36,998 nucleotides of DNA from an uncultured marine group I thaumarchaeote (GTDB lineage: Archaea; Thermoproteota; Nitrososphaeria; Nitrososphaerales; Nitrosopumilaceae): NCBI GenBank assembly GCA_902514095.1, contig CABXPS010000007.1, positions 1-36,998 on the forward strand, read 5' to 3'. How positions within the stretch are numbered: position 1 is the first letter of the stretch; each line of letters opens with the position of its first letter. Position numbers and translations under genes: made by a program. This document shows, piece by piece, positions 25,474 to 32,675 of the stretch. The notes under the pieces were generated by a model. The model was not told the DNA's origin. It worked only from the letters and a program-made list of their open reading frames with translations, and searched no databases.

Positions 25474-26154
25474 GTGAAATTAGAAAATCTTCGAATTATT
25501 GTAGATGAAAGAGAACGAAAAAGTGGAATTCCTGATTTACTCAAAGCTATTGGCATGGGAGTTGAAATGAAAACACTCCCTATTGGTGATTATATTGTTG
25601 CACCTGAAACTATCATTGAAAGAAAAAGTATCAAGGACTTGATGGCTTCTGTTTTTGATGGGCGACTTTATGATCAGTGTACTAGACTTAAAGAACATTT
25701 TACATATCCTATAGTTTTGATTGAAGGTAATGTTGATGAAATTGAGGAAATTACTGACAATCCTTTAGTTTTCTATGGGGCTCTCTCTAGAGTCACACTT
25801 GAATTTAAAATTCCAATAATACCTACTCCCAGTGCATCTCATACTGCTAAATTATTAGTTTCAATGTGTTCTAAAAAAGATGGTCCTACAGGACCATATC
25901 TGAAAAAAATTAAAAAATCATCTAATTTAGAAACTCAACAACTATCTACACTTTGTAGTTTACCTGGAATTGGTGAAAAGTTTGCAGTTAGGATGCTTGA
26001 AAAATTTGGAACTCCATTGAAAGTTTTTAGTGCAACAACTTCTGAACTCTCCAAAGTTGAAGGATTAGGTGAAGCTCGTGCCAAAAAAATTAAAAATATG
26101 CTAACTACTAAAAATAAACTTCAAAAAGAAAGTACTCAAAAGACACTGACGTAA
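25474..26154 (+). CDS. xpf: XPF/Mus81-family structure-specific endonuclease
   Basis: 226 residues. The ERCC4 nuclease domain (about 5-130) has the GDYIVAPETIIERKSIKDL stretch with GD (38-39), ERK (49-51) and Asp55, the GDX(n)ERKX3D metal site. Tandem helix-hairpin-helix motifs follow (about 160-215: LCSLPGIGEKFAVRMLEKFG and LSKVEGLGEARAKKI). It cuts branched or flap DNA in repair and fork restart. There is no Hef-type helicase domain, as in the short crenarchaeal XPF form, which works with PCNA. The last residues (QKTLT) resemble a truncated PCNA-interacting motif. GTG start. Confidence 0.93.
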   Translation: MKLENLRIIVDERERKSGIPDLLKAIGMGVEMKTLPIGDYIVAPETIIERKSIKDLMASVFDGRLYDQCTRLKEHFTYPIVLIEGNVDEIEEITDNPLVFYGALSRVTLEFKIPIIPTPSASHTAKLLVSMCSKKDGPTGPYLKKIKKSSNLETQQLSTLCSLPGIGEKFAVRMLEKFGTPLKVFSATTSELSKVEGLGEARAKKIKNMLTTKNKLQKESTQKTLT

Positions 26155-26180
26155 CTATTCCTGTCATTTTATTTCATGAA

Positions 26181-26188
26181 TTTTTATA
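26181..26188 (+). promoter_or_regulatory. TATA box of the SIMPL-domain gene
   Basis: TTTTTATA is centred about 25 bases before the ATG at 26210, predicting a leaderless transcript. Confidence 0.5.
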
Positions 26189-26209
26189 CTATACATTTTA
26201 AGAAAATTT

Positions 26210-27028
26210 ATGGATAATCGTGTTAATATTGCAGTAATTATTGGTGTTGTATTTGTTTTAGCCTTTGCTGTAACTTTAACTCAAAGTGAAAATCAAGTTA
26301 AATCTCAAATTGTTGAAGATGAGATTCCTGATGAATTAATTTATGAGTGGCTGAAAAAATATGATCCTTCTGAACAAACAATCTCTGTTTCTGGCAGTGC
26401 TACAGTCTCTTCAGACCCTGATACCTTGATTATTGTTCTTGGAGTTGAATCTGAAGCCAAAACTGCTAATGCGTCTCTATCTCAAAATTCTAATTCATTA
26501 AATTCTGTAATATCTTCATTATCTAATTCTGGAATTTCTGAAGACGATATTCAAACATCCAATTTTTCAATTTATCCATTATATGATAGTATAAAAGATT
26601 CTGATGGAAATTGGCAACAAATTCTAAACGGATATCGTGTTTCAAACATTTTATCAATTCAAACTGAAAAAATTGATTCTGCTGGAGATATTATTGATGC
26701 TGCAGTTTCTTCTGGAGCAAATCGTGTTGACAATGTTTCATTTCAATTATCTGATGATAAATTACAAAAAATTAGTGATGACTTGATTGCTGATGCAATA
26801 AATGATGCAACTCAAAAAGCAGAAAAAGCACTTGTACCATTAGAACAAAAAATTGTTGGAGTAAAATCTGTAATTATACATGATGATGTGGTGCCTTACT
26901 ATGATAGTCCAATGCGTGCATCATTTGATGGATTTGCAGAATCCTCTATGAAATCTGCACCAATCATGTCTGGTGATGAAGAAATCACTACAAATGTTAG
27001 TGTCGTATTTTACATTTCACAACAATAA
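26210..27028 (+). CDS. Exported or membrane-anchored SIMPL-domain (DUF541) protein
   Basis: 272 residues. A hydrophobic segment at about 7-23 (VNIAVIIGVVFVLAFAV) acts as signal peptide or anchor. The remainder is the SIMPL domain: TISVSGSATVSSDPDTLIIVLGVESEAKTAN (about 59-89), GISEDDIQTSNFSIYPLYD and DKLQKISDDLIADAINDATQ, which match the family. SIMPL proteins form oligomeric periplasmic or surface assemblies and occur in bacteria and archaea, with stress-related roles but no settled biochemistry. It faces outward here. It is convergent with nob1 across an 11-base gap. Confidence 0.87.
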   Translation: MDNRVNIAVIIGVVFVLAFAVTLTQSENQVKSQIVEDEIPDELIYEWLKKYDPSEQTISVSGSATVSSDPDTLIIVLGVESEAKTANASLSQNSNSLNSVISSLSNSGISEDDIQTSNFSIYPLYDSIKDSDGNWQQILNGYRVSNILSIQTEKIDSAGDIIDAAVSSGANRVDNVSFQLSDDKLQKISDDLIADAINDATQKAEKALVPLEQKIVGVKSVIIHDDVVPYYDSPMRASFDGFAESSMKSAPIMSGDEEITTNVSVVFYISQQ

Positions 27029-27039
27029 TTTTTTTACAA

Positions 27040-27519
27040 TTATTCTTTGAGTAATTTTCTTTTTAATGTGGTTCCACAAATATAACACTCTTTTCCATTT
27101 TGATAACTTGCTTTGCATCCTGGACAATAGTGAATCCATTTTCCTACATCTTTGATTCCTTTTGTCATGATTGGTGCAATGTTTAATCCTATATTTTTGG
27201 CAACATTAGAAATTGCAAAATCATCTGTAATGATTTGACCTTTTGTTTCTATCCCTAATGCAATAATTGAAATATCTTGTTTTGATAATTGTGGAAAATC
27301 CCCTGTTTTTTTTGCTGCTTTGATTGCGGTCTGAGTTGATTGCTCATCCGGTTCTCTAATTTTGAGCCTATTTGTTTCAAGTAATGTCTCAAGTACATCA
27401 TGATTTTTCTTAATATGTTGTATCTCCTCATAAACAAGAGATGTAGTGTAACAATCTTCAGATGATCTAAATGGAACTCCTGCATAAAATGCACTAGCAT
27501 CTAAAATTCTAAAATCCAA
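27040..27519 (-). CDS. nob1: rRNA maturation endonuclease Nob1 (PIN domain plus zinc ribbon)
   Basis: 159 residues. PIN nuclease domain with acidic residues Asp7 (ILDASAFY), Asp82 (LSKQDISIIAL) and Asp99/Asp100 (IITDDFAIS), followed by a zinc ribbon with Cys132, Cys135, Cys145 and Cys148 (CPGCKASYQNGKECYICG). Nob1 cleaves the 3' end of pre-16S rRNA. It starts at TTG and overlaps the end of the NAD kinase gene by 11 bases, so the two are one transcript. Confidence 0.93.
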   Translation of the reverse strand: MDFRILDASAFYAGVPFRSSEDCYTTSLVYEEIQHIKKNHDVLETLLETNRLKIREPDEQSTQTAIKAAKKTGDFPQLSKQDISIIALGIETKGQIITDDFAISNVAKNIGLNIAPIMTKGIKDVGKWIHYCPGCKASYQNGKECYICGTTLKRKLLKE

Positions 27520-28324
27520 GTTTACTCATTTGTCTTAACCCTCTTTTTTTCAATCTAATGAAAACTGCTGGGCTTTTGTATTTTTTAATAATTATTGGTT
27601 CTTCGTATCCTGCAGATTTTACAACTTGTGCATCTACTGCAATATTACAATCTTGAGAACAAATAATTTCAATTTTTTCATCTGGAACAACTAATGATGC
27701 TAATCTGTAAACTGGTGCAACTGGTGTGATGATTAAAACATCTAAACTTTCGTGTAATATTGGACCTCCTAATGAAAATGAATGACCCGTTGATCCACTA
27801 GGTGTTGCAATGATCACTCCATCCATTTTTTGTTTCACTGTATCATTTTGAAATTTAATTTCAATTTCTGCAGTTTTAGTTAGGTTTGCTCTACTGATGT
27901 AAATTTCATTTAATGCTGGTGGAAATTCTTTTCCTCCACATGATGCAGTTACTCTAGTTCTTTTATCTAGGAAAAATTTATCTTCTAAAATATCTTTTAT
28001 TGCTTCATCAATTTCTTCAATTGTAATTTCTGCTAAAATCCCTCTATTGCCTCCAACATTAATTGTTAAAATCGGTGTTTCATTTTCTAAATTTCTAAAA
28101 ACTCGAAGTGTTGTTCCATCTCCTCCTAATGTAACTACTAGATCTAATTTGACCTTCTTGATTTCTTCAAGTGTTTCAATTTGTTTTGTACCTTCCACAA
28201 CAACTGGTGAAATTGTGTATACTGTTGCTTTTGTTGCTAGTATTTTTTTTGCAACATCTCTTGCAGCCTTTTCTGAATCTTTATTTCCAACTTTGCTTAC
28301 AATAACTACATTTTCTAGTTTCAA
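27509..28324 (-). CDS. nadK: NAD kinase
   Basis: 271 residues. Phosphorylates NAD to NADP. The GGDGTTLR motif (67-74), the NE pair in ALNEIYIS (about 139-140) and DGVIIATPSGSTGHSFS (178-194) are the conserved phosphate- and NAD-binding elements. The N-terminal Rossmann half precedes a C-terminal beta sandwich. TTG start; the TATA box TTTTTATG on the minus strand (28349-28356) is about 28 bases upstream, so the mRNA is probably leaderless. First gene of the nadK-nob1 pair. Confidence 0.95.
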   Translation of the reverse strand: MKLENVVIVSKVGNKDSEKAARDVAKKILATKATVYTISPVVVEGTKQIETLEEIKKVKLDLVVTLGGDGTTLRVFRNLENETPILTINVGGNRGILAEITIEEIDEAIKDILEDKFFLDKRTRVTASCGGKEFPPALNEIYISRANLTKTAEIEIKFQNDTVKQKMDGVIIATPSGSTGHSFSLGGPILHESLDVLIITPVAPVYRLASLVVPDEKIEIICSQDCNIAVDAQVVKSAGYEEPIIIKKYKSPAVFIRLKKRGLRQMSKLGF

Positions 28325-28348
28325 GTAAGTTCTTTTGAATTGTATTTA

Positions 28349-28356
28349 CATAAAAA
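28349..28356 (-). promoter_or_regulatory. TATA box of nadK-nob1
   Basis: TTTTTATG (minus strand) is centred about 28 bases from the TTG start, supporting the TTG as a leaderless start. Confidence 0.5.
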
Positions 28357-28414
28357 TGATATTTTTACGCACGTCTGTAAAAACAATTAAGTATGAATAT
28401 GAACCCATGAAATT

Positions 28415-29260
28415 ATGAGTTACGCACATCCTGAAGTTTTAGTCGATACTGAGTGGTTGTCCCAAAACCCTCCAAACGAAAATAGGAAATTAGTTGAAGT
28501 TGATTATGATCCTGTTAATGGTTATCAAAAGGGTCACATTAATGGCTCAAGTTTAATTTGGTGGAAACGTGATATCAATGATCCTGTAACTCGGGATATA
28601 ATTAGTAAAAAAGAATTTGAGGCATTAATGTCTAAAAATGGAATTACTGCTGATACTGAAGTAATTCTTTATGGTGATTTTAATAATTGGTTTGCAGCAT
28701 TTGTTTTTTGGGTTTTCAAAATCTATGGACATGAAAATCTAAAAATTATGAATGGCGGAAGAAAAAAATGGGAATTAGAAAATCGTGATTATACCATTGA
28801 TGAACCACAAATTACTCCAACACAATACATTGGACAACCTCCCGATGAGGGATTACGTGCATACTTATTTGATGTAAGTAGAGGAATTGGAAAAGAAGAC
28901 ACTGTGATGGTTGATGTACGATCTCCTGCTGAATTTTCTGGTCAAATTACAGCTCCTCCTGAATATCCAATGGAACATGCACAAAGAGGTGGACATATTC
29001 CTGATGCAAATAATATTCCATGGGCAACTGCAGTAAATGATGCTGATGGTACCTTCAAAGGAGTTGAGGAATTAAAACAAAATTATGAACAAAAAGGTGT
29101 AACTCCAGATAAAGATGTAATTTGTTATTGTAGAATTGGTGAACGTTCATCTCATAGTTGGTTTGTTTTGAAATATTTACTTGGATATCCAAAGGTTAGA
29201 AACTATGATGGCTCCTGGACTGAATGGGGTAATATGATAGGCAATCCTGTGGAAAAATAA
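28415..29260 (+). CDS. Thiosulfate sulfurtransferase (two-domain rhodanese)
   Basis: 281 residues with two rhodanese domains. The first (about 1-125) is inactive, with GDFNNW where the cysteine loop would be. The second has the active loop CRIGER with Cys239, followed by SSHSWFVLKYLLG and VRNYDGSWTEWGN, features shared with mycobacterial CysA/SseA-type thiosulfate sulfurtransferases. It transfers sulfane sulfur from thiosulfate to thiophilic acceptors such as cyanide or a protein thiol. The ATG at 28415 has a TATA-like TTAAGTAT about 24 bases upstream. It is followed after one base by a small gene, so the pair is co-transcribed. Confidence 0.92.
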   Translation: MSYAHPEVLVDTEWLSQNPPNENRKLVEVDYDPVNGYQKGHINGSSLIWWKRDINDPVTRDIISKKEFEALMSKNGITADTEVILYGDFNNWFAAFVFWVFKIYGHENLKIMNGGRKKWELENRDYTIDEPQITPTQYIGQPPDEGLRAYLFDVSRGIGKEDTVMVDVRSPAEFSGQITAPPEYPMEHAQRGGHIPDANNIPWATAVNDADGTFKGVEELKQNYEQKGVTPDKDVICYCRIGERSSHSWFVLKYLLGYPKVRNYDGSWTEWGNMIGNPVEK

Positions 29261-29261
29261 A

Positions 29262-29573
29262 TTGCTTTTAGACCTGCCAATTCTTGAGAAAGGTTCTTTC
29301 TACTTCATAAAAGATGGTAATTCTACTCTAGTGTTGGAGGATAAAACTAAGCGTGGATTAGAAATTAAAGAAACATCGATTGATGAAAATCTAAAAGTTA
29401 AGGCTGATAAAGGTATGATTCACGATATGGATGGAATTGGACATTGGGTTCCAATTCGTTGGTATTTTTCTAAAGATTCCTATGATTTGTCTGCAGTTTT
29501 AATTCATGCAAATGCTATGGAAAAAAAATACATTGAACTACGAGAACTAACTTGTCCTCAAGATGATGACTGA
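29262..29573 (+). CDS. Small uncharacterised protein linked to the sulfurtransferase
   Basis: Not recognised. 103 residues, soluble, strand-rich (FYFIKDGNSTLVLEDKTKRG, LEIKETSI) with a central MIHDMDGIGHWVPIRWYF motif (about 52-69) and an acidic end (CPQDDD). It starts at TTG one base after the sulfurtransferase stop, so the two are probably translationally coupled. A role as partner or acceptor of the sulfurtransferase is conceivable. One Cys (about 99) is near the C-terminus. Confidence 0.65.
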   Translation: MLLDLPILEKGSFYFIKDGNSTLVLEDKTKRGLEIKETSIDENLKVKADKGMIHDMDGIGHWVPIRWYFSKDSYDLSAVLIHANAMEKKYIELRELTCPQDDD

Positions 29574-29578
29574 TAACG

Positions 29579-29585
29579 TTTTTAA
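29579..29585 (+). promoter_or_regulatory. TATA box of the ferredoxin gene
   Basis: TTTTTAA is centred 28 bases before the ATG at 29610, predicting a leaderless or nearly leaderless mRNA. Confidence 0.5.
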
Positions 29586-29609
29586 CTAAATTCTACTCGT
29601 AAAAAACAT

Positions 29610-30557
29610 ATGTCATTACTTTTAAAAGATCGGGTCTGGTCCATGGAAGCTCCAACTGCAAAACGTGGTGTTTATCCATTACACGGTTTTAAACTTGGAC
29701 TATACAGATTGCCAATTAAACTTGAAGAACCTGTCGAAATTAAATCAGTTCATGATGGTTTGAAAAAAGCATTTGAGATGGATATGTATGCTGATAGAAT
29801 TTTTGCTACATACCGTTGGAAAGAACAAAACATGGATGACCCTGATGAGAAGGGATACGAAGAAGTTGATTTGTCAGTAACAGTAGAAATTGTAACTGGT
29901 GAAGTTGTTGATATTATTTACCAAGTATTTCCAATTGAGAAATTTGGAGATCCTAATTGGGTTAAAGATTATAGGAAAAAAGCAGACCATTTTGCAAAAA
30001 TGGTAATTGATACTATTTTACGTAATACTATTTTGGCAGATAAGATGATTTCCCATCTTGCAAAATCTGAAAAAATTCCTGAACTTGCTGCTATTCAAAG
30101 ACTTGAAGAATTAACTCCATTAGCTAAAATTGTTCTTGGTGCAAAACCAAAACCCATTGAAGCTACAGATGAAGAAGAAGAAGAAGATGATGGTTCAATT
30201 GAAATTCCCGATGGTGCAAAACCCGGACCAATTGATGTTGAGTATAAATCTAAAATCAAACCTTCTGCTGTATATGAGACTGCAGAACATACCATCAAAA
30301 CTTGGGGTCGTAAAGGTACCAGTAATGGAATAATGGGTATTTGGGGAGAATTTGTTTCTGTAGATTATGATATTTGTATAGCTGATGGTGGATGTCTTGA
30401 GGCTTGTCCTGTTGGTGTCTACGAGTGGTTTGATTCTCCTGGAAATCCTGGTTCAGAACAAAAACCATTGATGTCAAAAGAACCTGATTGTATTTTCTGT
30501 CTTGCATGTGAAGGTGTTTGTCCTCCACAAGCAATCAAAATTTATGAACAAAAATAA
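29610..30557 (+). CDS. Ferredoxin (3Fe-4S/4Fe-4S) with a large N-terminal domain
   Basis: 315 residues in three parts. Residues 1 to about 180 form an alpha/beta domain I do not recognise. An acidic linker (TDEEEEEDDGS, about 186-196) follows. The C-terminal domain (about 240-315) is a two-cluster ferredoxin closely resembling Sulfolobus zinc-ferredoxin. Cluster motif one is Cys256-x2-Asp259-x2-Cys262-x3-Cys266-Pro, where Asp replaces a cysteine (3Fe-4S type). Motif two is Cys294-x2-Cys297-x2-Cys300-x3-Cys304-Pro (4Fe-4S). The zinc ligands known for the Sulfolobus protein appear lost: Trp245 stands at the usual His in the GI-x-G strand. It is a likely electron partner for enzymes such as KorAB, by inference. 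TATA box 28 bases upstream. Confidence 0.85.
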   Translation: MSLLLKDRVWSMEAPTAKRGVYPLHGFKLGLYRLPIKLEEPVEIKSVHDGLKKAFEMDMYADRIFATYRWKEQNMDDPDEKGYEEVDLSVTVEIVTGEVVDIIYQVFPIEKFGDPNWVKDYRKKADHFAKMVIDTILRNTILADKMISHLAKSEKIPELAAIQRLEELTPLAKIVLGAKPKPIEATDEEEEEDDGSIEIPDGAKPGPIDVEYKSKIKPSAVYETAEHTIKTWGRKGTSNGIMGIWGEFVSVDYDICIADGGCLEACPVGVYEWFDSPGNPGSEQKPLMSKEPDCIFCLACEGVCPPQAIKIYEQK

Positions 30558-30573
30558 CTGCATTTGTTGCAAG

Positions 30574-30581
30574 TATAAATA
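30574..30581 (+). promoter_or_regulatory. TATA box of the GT2 synthase gene
   Basis: TATAAATA is about 31 bases before the ATG at 30609. It is one of the best TATA matches in the window and predicts a very short leader. Confidence 0.6.
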
Positions 30582-30608
30582 TCGACTATTACTTTTGAGC
30601 AGCTAAAG

Positions 30609-32675
30609 ATGGCTGGAAATCCTTTCACTCAATTAGTATTTGATCTATTCATTATATCTGCTATTTTGATTACTGCATACACTTGCAATTTCTATTATCT
30701 TGTTTTTCTTGCTAACAAAAGAACTAAGATTGCTAAAACTGTTAATTTGGGAACTCCTTCTGTAACAATTCAACTTCCAATTTATAATGAAAAATATGTT
30801 GCAAAACGACTTGTTGATGCAGTATGCAATTTGGATTATCCTAAAGATCAAATGAATATTATGGTTTTAGATGACTCTGATGATGATACTGTTGATGTAC
30901 TTGAAAAAACTGTCAACTATTACAAAACTCAAGGATTTCAAATTGAACATATACGACGTGGAACGCGGAAGGGGTACAAAGCAGGTGCTCTCAAATATGC
31001 TATGCAAATTACTGACACTGAACTTGTAGCAATATTTGATGCTGATTTTATTCCTCCAACTTGGTTTCTCAAACGAGCCATCCCTCATTTCTCAAAACCA
31101 AGCATTGGTTTAATTCAATGTCGTTGGGGTCATGTAAATGAAAATTATTCTACTATTACTCAAGTACAAGCACTTAGTCTTGATTTTCATTTTTTAATAG
31201 AACAAAAAGCAAAAAGTGATTCTCATCTGTTTATGAATTTCAATGGTACTGCTGGAATTTGGAAACGTGATTGCATTGAAGATGCTGGAGGGTGGCATAC
31301 TGCAACTTTAGTTGAAGATCTTGATCTAAGTTACAGGGCACAAATGAAAGGATGGAAATGTGTTTTCTTACCTGATATTGTAGTTGATGCTGAACTTCCT
31401 GCTCAAATGAATGCTGCAAAAAGACAACAATTTCGTTGGGCCAAAGGTTCTATTCAATGTGCAACAAAATTACTTTTTGATATTACTGTAAAACGTAAAG
31501 TTTCCATTGAAGCAAAAATCCAAGCATTCGTTCAACTTACACGTCATATTGTTTATCCATTAATGTTAATACAATTTTTAGCATTGCCAATTCTTTTGGC
31601 AGGACAAGTTAATCTTTACGTTGTTAGTTTTCTACCTATTATTACATTTGCCACATATCTTGCAATGGGACCTGGTGCATACATTTTGATTATACAAAAT
31701 ATGTATGGTAAATCATGGAAGTCTAAAGCTAAGCTATTACCTGCACTGTTAATCTACAATGCTGGAATGTCTGTAAATAACACTGTTGCAGTATTTGATG
31801 CCGTATTTGGAAGAAAAAATGAGTTTCTTAGAACTCCAAAATATGGTATAATCAAAAAAGAAGATGATTGGAAAGGTAAAGCATACAATTTACCTTTTAC
31901 ACAAACCACTCTTTTGGAAATCTTTTTTGGTGTTTATGGTACATTGGCAATTTTTATTTCAATATTTTCAAACAATCCTATATTTGTGCCAATTATTGCA
32001 ATTCAGACTCTTGGATTTTTCTATATTGCTTACATGAGTCTGTCTCATACTCGATTTAAAAGAAATAAATCAAGTAAACAACGTAAAATGACTAAGAAAG
32101 AGAAAATGGCAAATACTGTTTACAGACTATCAATGGTTGGAATTTTAGGATTAATCGTTTTTGGAGGATTTATGGCAATTACTGGCTATAATTCTGATAT
32201 CTATCCTTTGGATAGGATACGAGGACATTTTGATGGTATCATAGGTTCATCTGATCCAGAAATAATTCGTTCTCATTTAATTGCAATCCAATTAGATTTG
32301 GAACCAATGTTGGAGAAATTACCTGAAACTACTGATACTCATAGTCAAATCATTTCTAAAAATCCTGTATGGTTATTTGCAACTGAATCAACCAATTTCA
32401 TTAGAATACAAAATGATGTAAATTCTATGTTACAAAGTGTTAATACCATTTCAGCTATTCCTCAAGATAATTCTGCATATCATACTGGAATGCTTGACAT
32501 AAATGATAGGGCTTCCCTCTTACGTCTTAACATTATGGATGCAACTCCATACATGTATGTCAGTATTGCAAATGTATTTTCTAGTATAATTTGGATTGCT
32601 GTAATTATCGGAATCTTTACTGCATTAAAAAGAAAGAGAACCCAACTTAAAGAATCTGATCCACTCGGTGTTTAA
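30609..32675 (+). CDS. Membrane glycosyltransferase family 2 (cellulose-synthase-like) with extracytoplasmic C-terminal domain
   Basis: 688 residues. A transmembrane helix (10-34) precedes a GT2 catalytic domain with the processive-synthase motifs: DDS (88-90), DAD (144-146), FNGTAG (211-216), VEDLDLSYR (ED at 236-237) and QQFRW (273-277). A bundle of transmembrane helices follows (about 310-364, 375-397, 433-475, 505-525). Residues about 526-645 are then a mostly helical region, probably outside, and a last helix (650-673) ends in a basic tail. It probably polymerises and exports a beta-linked glycan (exopolysaccharide); sugar and linkage are unknown. The C-terminal outer domain is not part of standard BcsA. 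Its stop overlaps the opposite coiled-coil gene by four bases. Confidence 0.9.
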   Translation: MAGNPFTQLVFDLFIISAILITAYTCNFYYLVFLANKRTKIAKTVNLGTPSVTIQLPIYNEKYVAKRLVDAVCNLDYPKDQMNIMVLDDSDDDTVDVLEKTVNYYKTQGFQIEHIRRGTRKGYKAGALKYAMQITDTELVAIFDADFIPPTWFLKRAIPHFSKPSIGLIQCRWGHVNENYSTITQVQALSLDFHFLIEQKAKSDSHLFMNFNGTAGIWKRDCIEDAGGWHTATLVEDLDLSYRAQMKGWKCVFLPDIVVDAELPAQMNAAKRQQFRWAKGSIQCATKLLFDITVKRKVSIEAKIQAFVQLTRHIVYPLMLIQFLALPILLAGQVNLYVVSFLPIITFATYLAMGPGAYILIIQNMYGKSWKSKAKLLPALLIYNAGMSVNNTVAVFDAVFGRKNEFLRTPKYGIIKKEDDWKGKAYNLPFTQTTLLEIFFGVYGTLAIFISIFSNNPIFVPIIAIQTLGFFYIAYMSLSHTRFKRNKSSKQRKMTKKEKMANTVYRLSMVGILGLIVFGGFMAITGYNSDIYPLDRIRGHFDGIIGSSDPEIIRSHLIAIQLDLEPMLEKLPETTDTHSQIISKNPVWLFATESTNFIRIQNDVNSMLQSVNTISAIPQDNSAYHTGMLDINDRASLLRLNIMDATPYMYVSIANVFSSIIWIAVIIGIFTALKRKRTQLKESDPLGV

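Noticed and set aside
30095-30534. Several short frames around the acidic linker of the ferredoxin gene, on both strands
   Set aside because: Ser- or Lys/Met-rich shadows of the GAA/GAT repeats and of the ferredoxin domain.
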